NCBI GenBank assembly: GCA_016722065.1
Contig: JADKGX010000005.1
Span: forward strand, 1-64,000
Direction: 5' to 3'
Origin: Planctomycetota bacterium
GTDB taxonomy: Bacteria > Planctomycetota > UBA8742 > UBA2392
Length of the DNA stretch: 64,000 nucleotides
Shown: in pieces, positions 1 to 8,316 of the stretch
How positions within the stretch are numbered: position 1 is the stretch's first letter
Layout of the letters: every line of letters begins with the position of its first letter
Program-made: the position numbers and the translations under genes
Notes under the pieces: generated by a model
Databases searched by the model: none
What the model was told of the DNA's origin: nothing
The model's input: the letters and a program-made list of their open reading frames with translations, nothing else

Positions 1-470
1 CCAGCACGCGCGCTGCACTGAAAACCCTGGCGGCGTTTCCTGCCAGCGGCCAACGCATTGCGGTGCTTGGCGACATGCTGGAACTTGGCCAGCACGCCCA
101 GCGGCTGCATCGTGAAGTAGGGCAATGCGCCGCAGACCTTGGCCTGGACCTGGTGCTGGCCACCGGGCCCGAAATGAATGCCCTGGCGGACGTGCTGGAT
201 GCCCGCTTTGCCGCAACCGGCAAAGGCGCGGTCTGGCGCTTTCGCAACAGTGACGAGGCGGCGGCTGCGCTGCTGGATGAAGCGCGCGCCGGCGACGTGG
301 TGCTGGTCAAGGGCAGCCACGGCATGCACATGAACAAGGTGACGGACGCCCTGACCGCGCGCCATGGCATGGCTTCTGCCGGGCCTAACCTGCGGCCCAC
401 ATTGCGCGAGCACCCGGTGGGGGACCCACTGCCGGCAGTTCTTGGCGGCCGCAAGCCCGCCGTGGCCTAG
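1..470 (+). CDS. murF: UDP-N-acetylmuramoyl-tripeptide--D-alanyl-D-alanine ligase, C-terminal part (MurF)
   Basis: Open from the left edge in the frame that begins at base 3, so only about 155 C-terminal residues are present and the start lies outside. They correspond to the C-terminal Mur ligase domain: the strand and turn 'AVLGDMLELG' and the later 'VLVKGSHGMHMN' are characteristic of MurF. The enzyme adds the D-Ala-D-Ala dipeptide to UDP-MurNAc-tripeptide in the cytoplasm, the last soluble step before MraY. The next gene, mraY, starts 15 bp downstream, as in a normal dcw cluster. The ATP-binding domain cannot be inspected. Confidence 0.92.
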   Translation, partial: STRAALKTLAAFPASGQRIAVLGDMLELGQHAQRLHREVGQCAADLGLDLVLATGPEMNALADVLDARFAATGKGAVWRFRNSDEAAAALLDEARAGDVVLVKGSHGMHMNKVTDALTARHGMASAGPNLRPTLREHPVGDPLPAVLGGRKPAVA

Positions 471-485
471 CACCCGGAAAAGCCC

Positions 486-1628
486 ATGCTTGATCTTCAC
501 GATCCCCAATTGCTGCTGACATCCGGCCTGATCGGGCTTGGTGTGCTTGCTGCTGTACTAACCGCCGTGCTTGGCCGGCTGACCATTCCCTGGCTGGTGA
601 AACGCAAGCTGAATGACGGCGAACCCCGCAAGGCCAGCGAATACCTGAACCTGCTGCATGGCAGCAAAAAGCACACGCCGACAATGGGCGGAGTGTTCCT
701 GGTGCCGGGGCTGGTGGTTGCATCCTGCGCGGGCGCGCTGCTGCTGGTTCTGGCAGGTGCGGACGCGTTCAAGGTATTGGTTGGCACGGGCACGGCGCTG
801 TTTGTGCTGCTGGCCCATGCCGGGCTGGGCCTGGCCGATGACTACGCCAAGCTGACGCGTCGCAAGCGCGACGGCATTTCGGGGCGTGCCAAACTGGTGG
901 CGCAGACTGGCATTGCCTTGCTTGCCTGCACGATGGCCACCTGGCTGATCGGCCCGCAAAATGCAAGCCTGCATGTGCTGGGGTATGAACTGTGGCTGGG
1001 TTGGGGCCTGGTGCCGTTGGGTACATTCGTGATGGTGGGTGCCAGCAATGCCTACAATCTGACCGATGGTCTGGACGGATTGGCGGGCGGCACCGGCGCG
1101 ATTGCCTTTCACGCGCTTGCCATTGGTGCCGTGATGGTGGCCGGCCTTCAGGGTACCAGCATCGACCTGGGCTGGACGACTGCCATGGTTGCGGTTGCGG
1201 GATCTGGTGCCTTGTTGGGCTTTCTGTTCTGGAACCGCCACCCCGCTCGCGTGTTCATGGGCGATACGGGCAGCTTAAGCTTTGGCGCGGTGATGGGGTT
1301 TCTGGCCGTGCTGGGCCGCGTCGAGCTGCTGCTGGCAATTGCCGGTGGCGTGTTTGTTGCCGAGGCCGGGTCAGTCATGCTGCAGGTTGCGTACTTCAAG
1401 TTGACGCGCGGCAAGCGCATCTTTCGTTGTGCGCCGCTGCACCACCACTTTCAATTTGGAGGCTGGCACGAAACCAGGGTAACGCGCCGGTTTGTAGGCG
1501 CGGCTATGGTGCTGGCAGCGGTTGCGATCGCGTTGCTGCCCTTCTTCAGCCCGGCACCGCGGGCAGAGGCACCGACGGCAGCGATACCGCAGCGCGAAAT
1601 CCCCAAGGACGTGATGGTGCAGAAGTAA
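486..1628 (+). CDS. mraY: Phospho-N-acetylmuramoyl-pentapeptide-transferase (MraY)
   Basis: A 380-residue polytopic membrane enzyme that transfers phospho-MurNAc-pentapeptide to undecaprenyl phosphate to make lipid I. Visible signatures are 'HTPTMGG' near residue 63, the catalytic 'ADDY' near 117-120, 'NLTDGLDGLAGG' near 191-202, 'FMGDTGSLSFGA' and the late 'PLHHHFQ' loop. Length is normal, with a slightly long C-terminal tail rich in Ala and Pro. It follows murF at 15 bp, so the two are probably co-transcribed. The usual next genes (murD, ftsW, murG) do not follow; an unrelated gene converges from the other strand 6 bp after the stop. Confidence 0.97.
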   Translation: MLDLHDPQLLLTSGLIGLGVLAAVLTAVLGRLTIPWLVKRKLNDGEPRKASEYLNLLHGSKKHTPTMGGVFLVPGLVVASCAGALLLVLAGADAFKVLVGTGTALFVLLAHAGLGLADDYAKLTRRKRDGISGRAKLVAQTGIALLACTMATWLIGPQNASLHVLGYELWLGWGLVPLGTFVMVGASNAYNLTDGLDGLAGGTGAIAFHALAIGAVMVAGLQGTSIDLGWTTAMVAVAGSGALLGFLFWNRHPARVFMGDTGSLSFGAVMGFLAVLGRVELLLAIAGGVFVAEAGSVMLQVAYFKLTRGKRIFRCAPLHHHFQFGGWHETRVTRRFVGAAMVLAAVAIALLPFFSPAPRAEAPTAAIPQREIPKDVMVQK

Positions 1629-1634
1629 GCTTGC

Positions 1635-2159
1635 TCAAGGTTCGGTGGATTGCCGCGCTGGCATGACCGGATTGGGCAGGTAAGGAAACGTTGGGGCGCT
1701 TTTGCGCAGATCCAGCTTCCAGACCTGCTTTCCGCGCACGTCAACCTTGACGAAATACAGCCGACCCTTGATCGATTGCGCGCGCAGGCCGCCTGCAATG
1801 GGCAGTTCCAGGCGCGCCAGCACGGTCACCTCCACACTGTACGTCTTGGCGTCGGCCGGCACGGTGATGAAGCCGTTGGGCGTGATGGCTTCAATCACCA
1901 CAAGATCTGCCTGCTTTGGAATCGTGCGCTTCCAGATGTCGCGCTCGGCAGGTGGGCTGTCGGTCAGGTCCAGCAGGTCGTCCCAGTCGTGGTCGGTGAT
2001 TTCTTCCTTGGAGGCCTCAATCAAGGCGCGAACCTGCGCTTCGTCGCTTAGCTCGCCCTCAAACACGCCAAAGAACGAAAGAATCACCAGCACCAGCAGC
2101 AACAGCACGGCGCCTGCAACACCGTTGCGAATCAGCAGGTTTCGTTGGCGTGTGTCCAT
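1635..2159 (-). CDS. Single-pass membrane-anchored hypothetical protein
   Basis: A 174-residue protein I cannot assign to a family. Residues about 13-32 form a strongly hydrophobic segment after a basic N-terminus (RQRNLLIRNG), giving an N-terminal anchor with the rest probably outside the cytoplasm. The remainder mixes charged helices (near 'EELTDHDWDDL'-type sequence) and beta-strands such as 'YSVEVTVLARLELP' and 'GRLYFVKVDVRG', suggesting a small NTF2-like or Tim44-like domain, which is speculative. It is the last gene of a minus-strand run, about 100 bp after the zinc-ribbon gene, and converges on mraY. Confidence 0.7.
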   Translation of the reverse strand: MDTRQRNLLIRNGVAGAVLLLLVLVILSFFGVFEGELSDEAQVRALIEASKEEITDHDWDDLLDLTDSPPAERDIWKRTIPKQADLVVIEAITPNGFITVPADAKTYSVEVTVLARLELPIAGGLRAQSIKGRLYFVKVDVRGKQVWKLDLRKSAPTFPYLPNPVMPARQSTEP

Positions 2160-2259
2160 GCCTTCAGCTTATCCCATGGCAGAAGCGTTGGCGAACGAAG
2201 TGGCCGGACAACCTCGCGGATTGGAAACACAGCAGGCGGGACAAGGATTTGGCAAAGGC

Positions 2260-2973
2260 TCAGCCGCGTTCGTCATGCAGGCGCATGCAATGCGGGCAGC
2301 GCATGATTTCCGTGCGCGCGCGCACACGGGTTGCGTGGTGCAGGGTCAACTCGCCGCCGCAGCCGGCGCACACGCTGTTGCCGACACTGCAGATCGGGGA
2401 ATCCGGGTACTTTGTCCGTGCGCTTTCGTAACTCTGGCGCAGGGCGTCATCCAGCCGGCTTGCCAGGGCATCACGCCCGGGTTGCAGTTCGGCCAGCTTG
2501 GCCTTGGCGGCGGCCTGTTCTACTTCATGGGCCTGGCGTAGCTGCACGGTGCGGGCCGACGCCACTTTGATGGCTTCGGCGGCGGTGGTGACTGTGGTTT
2601 TGGCTTTCTCGATCTGCTCCAGAAGCGCCAGGCCGGTGTTTTCCAGGTCGTCGAGTTGCTTGCGGCTTTTCTCGAGGGCATCCAGCGAGTGCTTGCGAAT
2701 GGATTCGCTGGTTGCACTGTTGGATTGGTCTTCTTCTGCGCCCAGCCTTTTCTGTAACTGCTTGATTTCGTGCTCGGTGTCGCGTTCGCGCTTTTCAAGG
2801 TCGCGCTGGGACTGCATGGCGGCATCGTGGCGCTTGCGCGACTGGGATTCGGCCAGTTCGGCGGCGGATTGTTCACGCCCGGCACGCGCAGCCCGCTGGG
2901 TGGCCGAATAGGCCTGGGCATCCAGATCACGCAGTTGCCAAAGCAGGTCAAGCTGGGCGGCAAGTTCCGACAT
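2260..2973 (-). CDS. Coiled-coil C4-type zinc-ribbon protein (DUF164/CT398-like)
   Basis: A 237-residue protein starting at 'MSELAAQLDLLWQL'; an upstream in-frame ATG at 3054 is less likely because its extra 27 residues are unlike the family and would run into the rpoD terminator. Residues about 10-180 are long heptad-like helices rich in Glu, Lys, Arg and Gln (coiled coil). The C-terminus has two CxxC pairs ('CAGC' and 'CPHC') forming a zinc ribbon. This layout matches the bacterial zinc-ribbon coiled-coil family that includes chlamydial CT398; proposed roles involve nucleic acid or sigma-factor and secretion partners. Its position just downstream of rpoD is suggestive only. Confidence 0.85.
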   Translation of the reverse strand: MSELAAQLDLLWQLRDLDAQAYSATQRAARAGREQSAAELAESQSRKRHDAAMQSQRDLEKRERDTEHEIKQLQKRLGAEEDQSNSATSESIRKHSLDALEKSRKQLDDLENTGLALLEQIEKAKTTVTTAAEAIKVASARTVQLRQAHEVEQAAAKAKLAELQPGRDALASRLDDALRQSYESARTKYPDSPICSVGNSVCAGCGGELTLHHATRVRARTEIMRCPHCMRLHDERG

Positions 2974-3032
2974 GCCAAGGTTGTAGCAACGCCCCAAGGC
3001 ATGGCGACGGAAAAGACCCGACAGGCGAAGGC

Positions 3033-3066
3033 AAAAAAGGAAAGGGGCGACCAAGGTCGCCCCTTT
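3033..3066 (-). terminator. Rho-independent terminator after rpoD
   Basis: A perfect 12-bp inverted repeat (3041-3052 with 3055-3066; the real loop is probably the six bases ccaagg) is followed on the minus strand by a run of six T. It lies about 20 bp beyond the rpoD stop, so it closes the dnaG-rpoD transcript and separates it from the zinc-ribbon gene. Confidence 0.85.
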
Positions 3067-3084
3067 GCGTGTGCTGCTGGCGGG

Positions 3085-5052
3085 TTAATCTTCGCCGATA
3101 TCCTCAAGGTCTGCATCGCCTTCACCGTCGCCACCGCCGCCTCGCAGGGCTTCGGCCAGCAGCGCGCTGGCGCTTACGCCATCAAGGAAGCCTTCCAGCT
3201 TGCGCGAGCGCACGGGGTGCTGCAGCTTGCGAATCGCCTTGGCTTCAATCTGGCGTACTCGCTCGCGGGTCACCTTGAAGATTTTGCCCACTTCTTCCAG
3301 CGTGTACGTGTGGCCGTCACCAATGCCGTAGCGCAGCCGGATGATCTCGCGTTCACGGTATGTCAGGGTGTTCAGCACGCGGTCAATCTTGTCCTTGAGC
3401 ATCTCCTGAGACGCCACGCCAACGGGGTTCTCGGCGTTCTCGTCCTTGATGAAGTCGCCAAAGAAGCTGTCGTCAGAATCGCCAATCGGGCGATCCAGGC
3501 TGATCGGGTGCTTGCTGATCTTCAATACCCGTTTGGCTTCCTCGTAGCTGATTTCGGCGGCCGTGGCCAGTTCACGCACACTGGGTTCACGCCCCGTTTC
3601 CTGCATCAACCGCTTGGCCACGTTGCGCAGCTTGCTCATGGTCTCGATCATGTGCACCGGAATACGGATGGTGCGGGCCTGATCAGCAATGCTGCGGGTG
3701 ATGGCCTGGCGGATCCACCAGGTGGCATAGGTGCTGAACTTGTAGCCACGGCGGTATTCGTACTTTTCCACCGCCTTCATCAGGCCGGTGTTGCCTTCCT
3801 GGATTACGTCCAGGAAGCTGAGCCCGCGGTTGCGGTACTTTTTGGCAATGCTGACCACCAGGCGCAGGTTGCCGCTGAACAGGCGGCGCTTGGCTTCTTC
3901 GTAAGCCTGGTAACGGCGGCGCATTTCCTCTACGCGTTCATGCAGCTCTTCGCGTGTCTCCATGGCCCGGCGCAGCATGGTTTCCAGTTCTTCCTTCAAC
4001 TGGTCGACGCGCTTCTTGGCTTCCTGGACGCTTTCCAGGCGCTCGATCTCGCGGTGCAGCCAATTGGCTTTGCGGCTTACGCGCTCGATCTCGTCCATCA
4101 TCGGCTTGATTTTTTTGGTCTGGATATTCAGCTCTTCCAGCAGGATCACGCCCTTCTTCTGGCGTGAACGCAGGTGCTGGTAGGACTTCTCGCGTTCTTT
4201 CTTGGCGCCCTTGCCGGCCCAGTTCATCCAATCAGACTGGTTCAGCCGCACCAGGAACTTCAGGGTGGTCAGGTTGTCGTTCAGGCGCGCCGACATTTCG
4301 GACTTCGCCATTTCGAATTCACTGTTGAACTTCATGGTGCGGTCAAAGGCCAGTTCGCCGCGCTCGACCTCACTGAGAATGCGAATCGCATCAACCTGCG
4401 CGATTTCGGACTCCAGTACGCGCTTTTGAAAGCGCTTGCGGGTGACTTCAATCTTCTTGGCCAGCGCGATTTCCTCGTCACGCGTCAGCAGCGGGATTTC
4501 GCCCATCTGCTGCAGATACGTGCGAACGGGGTCGTCAATGCGGCCGTCCTCGTCGACCGGCGGCTTGGGTTCGCTGTGGCGGCGGTCCTTCTTGTCGCGC
4601 ACACGGTACTCGGGGCTGTCCTCAACGACCTCAATCTTGAGCTCGTCCAGGCGCATCAGGATCTGGTCCAGGCGCTCGGGGCTTACCACGTCGCCGGGCA
4701 GTGCCTCGTTCATTTCGTCGTAGGTGATGTAGCCTCGGTCGCGGCCCATCTTGATCAGCTTGCGGATCTGGTCGTCGACTTCCACCTGCGACAGCACGTG
4801 TGTCGTGGGCAGCAGGTTGGCTGTTTCGGTGGGCACAATCGCTGTTGTGCCTGCGGCCGTTTTCTGAAAGCCGCTGACGGGCTTGATGAACACCTTCTGC
4901 ACCGGGATTTCCGGTGGTGGCAGATTGGGCAGAGAACGGGTGATGCTGCCCGTTTCGCGCTTCTTGGTAGCGTTGCCGCCGGTCGGCTTGGCGCCGGCCT
5001 GGCTTGGCAGTTTGATCGCGTTTTCGTCTTTTTCGCTCTTCTTGTTGCTCAT
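3085..5052 (-). CDS. rpoD: RNA polymerase sigma factor RpoD (sigma-70, primary)
   Basis: A 655-residue group 1 sigma factor that directs core RNA polymerase to housekeeping promoters. After a basic, low-complexity N-terminus comes a region 1.1-like segment (about 85-165), then region 1.2 ('DDPVRTYLQQMGEIPLLT', about 175-192). A charged non-conserved region follows, then region 2 from about 396 ('LVVSIAKKYRNRGLSFLD', 'FSTYATWWIRQAI'), region 3, and region 4 from about 563 with the helix-turn-helix 'TLEEVGKIFKVTRERVRQIE'. A Gly/Asp-rich tail of about 20 residues ends the protein. It lies 91 bp downstream of dnaG on the same strand, the classic macromolecular-synthesis arrangement, and ends at a strong terminator. 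Confidence 0.97.
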   Translation of the reverse strand: MSNKKSEKDENAIKLPSQAGAKPTGGNATKKRETGSITRSLPNLPPPEIPVQKVFIKPVSGFQKTAAGTTAIVPTETANLLPTTHVLSQVEVDDQIRKLIKMGRDRGYITYDEMNEALPGDVVSPERLDQILMRLDELKIEVVEDSPEYRVRDKKDRRHSEPKPPVDEDGRIDDPVRTYLQQMGEIPLLTRDEEIALAKKIEVTRKRFQKRVLESEIAQVDAIRILSEVERGELAFDRTMKFNSEFEMAKSEMSARLNDNLTTLKFLVRLNQSDWMNWAGKGAKKEREKSYQHLRSRQKKGVILLEELNIQTKKIKPMMDEIERVSRKANWLHREIERLESVQEAKKRVDQLKEELETMLRRAMETREELHERVEEMRRRYQAYEEAKRRLFSGNLRLVVSIAKKYRNRGLSFLDVIQEGNTGLMKAVEKYEYRRGYKFSTYATWWIRQAITRSIADQARTIRIPVHMIETMSKLRNVAKRLMQETGREPSVRELATAAEISYEEAKRVLKISKHPISLDRPIGDSDDSFFGDFIKDENAENPVGVASQEMLKDKIDRVLNTLTYREREIIRLRYGIGDGHTYTLEEVGKIFKVTRERVRQIEAKAIRKLQHPVRSRKLEGFLDGVSASALLAEALRGGGGDGEGDADLEDIGED

Positions 5053-5143
5053 GGATCTTTGATTCCTCGTGGCTGCCTGGCCCCTGCAGTTTGAACTTTC
5101 TGTATGCCTGCTTTTGGATACTTACGATTACTTCCGTGCCGGT

Positions 5144-7003
5144 TCAGGTGCTGGTTTCGGTGCTTCGCCGCTTCTTCCTTTGACGCAAAAGTTCCAGTTC
5201 CTGCGCACTTCCCTTTTCTGCCAGATGGGGGGCTTTGGCCCTGCGATCCTGGGCGAAGTGCTTCAGTTCGTCGATCAGGCGGTTGGCCTCTTCGTTCTCC
5301 TGGCCCGCACTCAGGTTTGCAGGCACGCCCATCAAGCCCACAATGCGGTCCAATTCCTGCCTGGCCTCTCCCTGCAGGTGCGAAAGCAGCCCGCCGGCCA
5401 CTGCTTCGCCATGTTCATCTACAGCGTTCAGCATTTCGCGATAGACCTCGCGCAGTGCAGGTGACTGAAAATCTTGCGCGTCTAAAATGTCGCCCGCTGC
5501 CTTCAATGCTGCAGGGTGTTCCAGCAGCCGGCGCAAAACCTCGCGCTCGTAGTTTGCAGCCGACACGCCCTGGCTTTGGGCGCCGGTGCTTCTTGCTGTC
5601 TGACTTTCCGGCGGCTTGCCCTCTGCCCGTGCCTCTTCTGTCTTGCGTGTCTGCAACTGCTGGGCTTGATGTTCCCGGTGGGCTTTTTCCACGGCGGCCA
5701 GCACCACGGCCTCGCGAATGCCCAGCGTGTTGCTGGCCGTGCGCGCATACAGCTCGCGCAGGCTTGGGCTTGCGGCCCTGGCCAGGGTCTGGGCCAGCTC
5801 GCCAAGTGCTTGTTCGGCCTCAACGGGTCGCTTCAAGTCATGGCGTTTGGCAAGCGTATCGAGCTTGAACTGAAAGGCGTCTCTTGCGGCATCCAGCACG
5901 GCCTGGAACTGTTCGGGGCTGTGGCCGCGAAAATAGTCATAGGGGTCCATCTGATCGGGCAGCACGGCCACGGTGGCGTCGGCCCCGGCTTCCAGCACAA
6001 TATCGACGGCGCGTTCTGCGGCTTTGATACCGGCGGCGTCACCATCCAGCACAATCGTCAACTTGCTGGTATAGCGCCGCAGCAGCGTCAGTTGTTCGGC
6101 CGTAAGGGCCGTGCCCAGGGGCGCGACTGCGTTATCGAAACCATGCACGTGGGCGGCAATCACGTCGGTGTAGCCTTCCATGATCAACGCACGCCCGGAT
6201 TGCTTGAGCTTCTTTGATTCGGCCAGCCGGTCGATGGCGTACAGCAGCTTGGATTTGTGAAAGAGCAGCCCTTCCGCCGAGTTCACGTATTTCTGGGCTT
6301 TGGCGTTGGGGTCCAGCAACCTGGCACCGAAGCCCACAATGCGGCCCTGGGCGTCGCGAATCGGAAAGGTAAGCCGGCCGCGAAAAAAGTCGTACCAGCG
6401 GCCTTCGTCATTCTTGCGGCAGATGCCTGTGGCTAACAGCGCTTCGTCGTCGAACTTGCTGCGTGCGGCATCGGTGACCACGGTCCATTCATCCGGCGCA
6501 TAGCCCAGACCCCAGCTCTGCCCGATTTCGCCACCCAGGCCGCGGCTGTCCACATAGGCCTGTGCTGCCTTGTTTCGGTCAAGGTGGGACATAAACCCGC
6601 GCTGGGCCCAGTTCATGACGTCCAGCGCCCGTTGGCGCAGGCCGCGTTCCTCAATGCTTGGGCCGCCGCCGTCGAACTGCAGTGTGACCCCGCCACGGTT
6701 TGCCAGTTTTTCTGTGGCCTCGCGGAAGTCGAGCTTTTCATAGGCCATGACGAAATCGACAACGTTGCCAAACTGCTGGCAACCAAAGCACTTGTAGGTC
6801 TGGCGTGTTGAGGAGACCTGAAAGGACGGCGTTTGTTCGTCGTGAAAGGGGCAGCAGGCCCAATACCCGGTGCCACGCTTCTTAAGTGGCAAGTAGCCGG
6901 AAATGACATCGACGATATCGTTGGCCCGGCGGACCTCTTCAATACTCTCGCGTGCTATCCGCCCCAAATTCCGCCTCTTTGCTTCCGTCAGGGCCATCAA
7001 CAA
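5144..7003 (-). CDS. dnaG: DNA primase DnaG
   Basis: A 619-residue primase that makes RNA primers at the replication fork. It has the CHC2 zinc finger (C51, H54, C72, C75), the RNA polymerase core with 'YDFFRGRLTFPI', and the TOPRIM fold with catalytic E276 in 'MEGYTD' and D320/D322 in 'VLDGDAAG'. The C-terminal part contains a charged linker (about 440-475) and a helical helicase-interaction domain, slightly longer than in many DnaG proteins. ATG codons at 7003 and 6997 are both possible starts; the second (MALTEAKRR) is closer to family length. Upstream is a good minus-strand promoter candidate; rpoD follows. Confidence 0.96.
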   Translation of the reverse strand: MLMALTEAKRRNLGRIARESIEEVRRANDIVDVISGYLPLKKRGTGYWACCPFHDEQTPSFQVSSTRQTYKCFGCQQFGNVVDFVMAYEKLDFREATEKLANRGGVTLQFDGGGPSIEERGLRQRALDVMNWAQRGFMSHLDRNKAAQAYVDSRGLGGEIGQSWGLGYAPDEWTVVTDAARSKFDDEALLATGICRKNDEGRWYDFFRGRLTFPIRDAQGRIVGFGARLLDPNAKAQKYVNSAEGLLFHKSKLLYAIDRLAESKKLKQSGRALIMEGYTDVIAAHVHGFDNAVAPLGTALTAEQLTLLRRYTSKLTIVLDGDAAGIKAAERAVDIVLEAGADATVAVLPDQMDPYDYFRGHSPEQFQAVLDAARDAFQFKLDTLAKRHDLKRPVEAEQALGELAQTLARAASPSLRELYARTASNTLGIREAVVLAAVEKAHREHQAQQLQTRKTEEARAEGKPPESQTARSTGAQSQGVSAANYEREVLRRLLEHPAALKAAGDILDAQDFQSPALREVYREMLNAVDEHGEAVAGGLLSHLQGEARQELDRIVGLMGVPANLSAGQENEEANRLIDELKHFAQDRRAKAPHLAEKGSAQELELLRQRKKRRSTETST

Positions 7004-7152
7004 ACCGGCCGATCATTGCAAACCGCGTCCATTGTCCTTGCGTCAAAGCTGAACCCGCTAACTGAGGACAGTCGCTGCCTGCCTGAAAGCCGCTTGTGAA
7101 CGCACTTGGCGAGCCTGGCCTGCCGTTGTGGCAGCCGCGAACTGTACGCCGA

Positions 7153-7181
7153 ACAGTACCACATGAGTCGTGATGCGTCAA
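7153..7181 (-). promoter_or_regulatory. Candidate sigma-70 promoter for dnaG-rpoD
   Basis: Read on the minus strand: TTGACG, a 17-bp spacer, then TACTGT. The -35 matches consensus in 5 of 6 positions. Transcription would start near 7146, giving a leader of about 140 nt before dnaG. Based on sequence matching only. Confidence 0.45.
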
Positions 7182-7275
7182 ACGGACTTGACAAGCTTAC
7201 CCGTTGGGTCGTGCTTGTAACCATCTTTCCTATAACGCGTTACCACGTTTCAATCTTCCTGAAAACTGCGCCGCC

Positions 7276-7303
7276 TTGACCGCATGCAGGCCTGCACTAC
7301 ACT
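7276..7303 (+). promoter_or_regulatory. Candidate sigma-70 promoter for tRNA-Glu
   Basis: TTGACC at 7276-7281, a 16-bp spacer, and TACACT at 7298-7303. Transcription would start near 7310, about 45 nt before the mature tRNA 5' end, a normal distance for a tRNA precursor. Confidence 0.5.
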
Positions 7304-7354
7304 TTTAGCCCCCAAAGCCTTCTGGTTTGGGGCGCGCTTTTTGAGTCTACACCC

Positions 7355-7430
7355 GCCCCTATCGTCTAGAGGCCTAGGACGGAGCCCTCTCAAGGCTCAG
7401 ACACGGGTTCGAATCCCGTTAGGGGTACCA
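7355..7430 (+). tRNA. tRNA-Glu (anticodon CTC)
   Basis: A 76-nt cloverleaf. The acceptor stem GCCCCTA (7355-7361) pairs with TAGGGGT (7420-7426). The D arm is TAGAGGCCTAGGA-like, as in E. coli tRNA-Glu. The anticodon stem GAGCC/GGCTC encloses loop CTCTCAA, giving anticodon CTC for GAG codons. The T arm is CGGGTTCGAATCCCG. CCA is encoded at 7428-7430. It is a single-gene unit with its own promoter candidate and a downstream hairpin. Confidence 0.97.
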
Positions 7431-7436
7431 AACACA

Positions 7437-7475
7437 ATCGCTGGCGCCCCTGAGGCGCCAGTGATCGTTTCTGTG
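7437..7475 (+). terminator. Hairpin terminator after tRNA-Glu
   Basis: CTGGCGCC (7441-7448) pairs with GGCGCCAG (7454-7461), extendable by four pairs, around a 5-nt loop. It is followed by a T-rich but interrupted tract (CGTTTCTGTGGTTCTTCTG). It lies 7-10 nt after the tRNA CCA. A plausible rather than ideal intrinsic terminator. Confidence 0.6.
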
Positions 7476-7548
7476 GTTCTTCTGTCGTTGTTCTGTGGAT
7501 GCGTTGAAGGTGTTTTATCCTGCCGCGACGCTTAATGGCGGAGGCACC

Positions 7549-8307
7549 ATGATCCATCGCGACGTCATTGTGAAAGCGCTTACCACAACACTTGGCGGCC
7601 TGCCCCATGTGCGGGCAGCGTTTCTTGCAGGCAGCCAGGCCTTTGGGCGCCAGGACCGGTACTCGGATATCGACATCAACTGTGTTACGCCGCTGGACCA
7701 GGCCGAGGGTAACTTTGCTGCGGTGGAATCGACGCTGAAGCAGCTATCGCCCATTCAGCACCAGGTAGAAATGCCGCCCAGCGGCCAGTGGCCCGAACTG
7801 GCACAACGCTTTTACAGGCTGCGCGACACCGACGAGTTTCTGATGATCGACTTTTGCCAGATGACGCCAGCACAGTTGCAGACGTTTCTGGACCCGGTTC
7901 GGCACGGCACGCCGGTGGTCTTGTTCGATCACGACAACCTGTTGCGGCCCGTAGAACCTGACGTTGATGCACACAACGCCGCCATGCGCAAGCGGCTGCA
8001 GTTTCTGCGTGCCAGCTTTCCGGTGTTCCAGAACCTGGTGCGCAAGGCCGTGCATCGAGGCGACCTATTAGAGGCGATGGCGATGTGGATGGGCCAGACG
8101 ATGCGCCCGCTGGTGGAGGTGTTGCGCATGAAGCACTGCCCGGCGCGTTACGACTATGGGTTTCGTTACACGACTTATGACCTGCCAGCGGCCGTGGCGG
8201 CAGAACTGCAGGAATTGATGTGGCCCAAGGGTGCGCAGGACATGCTGCAAAAACTGGATCAAGCCGGCGCGTTGTTTGAGGCTGTTGCGGCGGGCTTGTT
8301 CAAGTAG
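7549..8307 (+). CDS. Nucleotidyltransferase-fold protein
   Basis: A 252-residue protein with the DNA polymerase beta-like nucleotidyltransferase signature 'GSQAFGRQDRYSDIDI' at about 28-43: the Gly-Ser pair and two metal-binding aspartates (D40, D42). A third acidic strand may be 'MIDFCQ' near residue 98. The remaining helical part (about 130-252) resembles the substrate domain of aminoglycoside or antitoxin-type nucleotidyltransferases, but I see no motif fixing the substrate. The ATG at 7549 was preferred to 7495 because a GGCGGAGG SD precedes it and the family begins there. The truncated haemoglobin gene follows after 9 bp. Confidence 0.8.
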   Translation: MIHRDVIVKALTTTLGGLPHVRAAFLAGSQAFGRQDRYSDIDINCVTPLDQAEGNFAAVESTLKQLSPIQHQVEMPPSGQWPELAQRFYRLRDTDEFLMIDFCQMTPAQLQTFLDPVRHGTPVVLFDHDNLLRPVEPDVDAHNAAMRKRLQFLRASFPVFQNLVRKAVHRGDLLEAMAMWMGQTMRPLVEVLRMKHCPARYDYGFRYTTYDLPAAVAAELQELMWPKGAQDMLQKLDQAGALFEAVAAGLFK

Positions 8308-8316
8308 CCTGCGCGG

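Larger units (their letters stand above)
7004..7354. other. Intergenic region between dnaG and tRNA-Glu
   Basis: This 351-bp stretch shows no convincing protein gene. It holds the dnaG 5' region with a minus-strand promoter candidate and a plus-strand promoter candidate for the tRNA, both listed separately. A consensus TTGACA occurs at 7188-7193 on the plus strand, but no acceptable -10 lies 16-18 bp downstream. Confidence 0.6.

Noticed and set aside
7188..7216. TTGACA as a plus-strand promoter
   Set aside because: The -35 is perfect but no acceptable -10 occurs at 16-18 bp; TATAAC at 7231 is too far.
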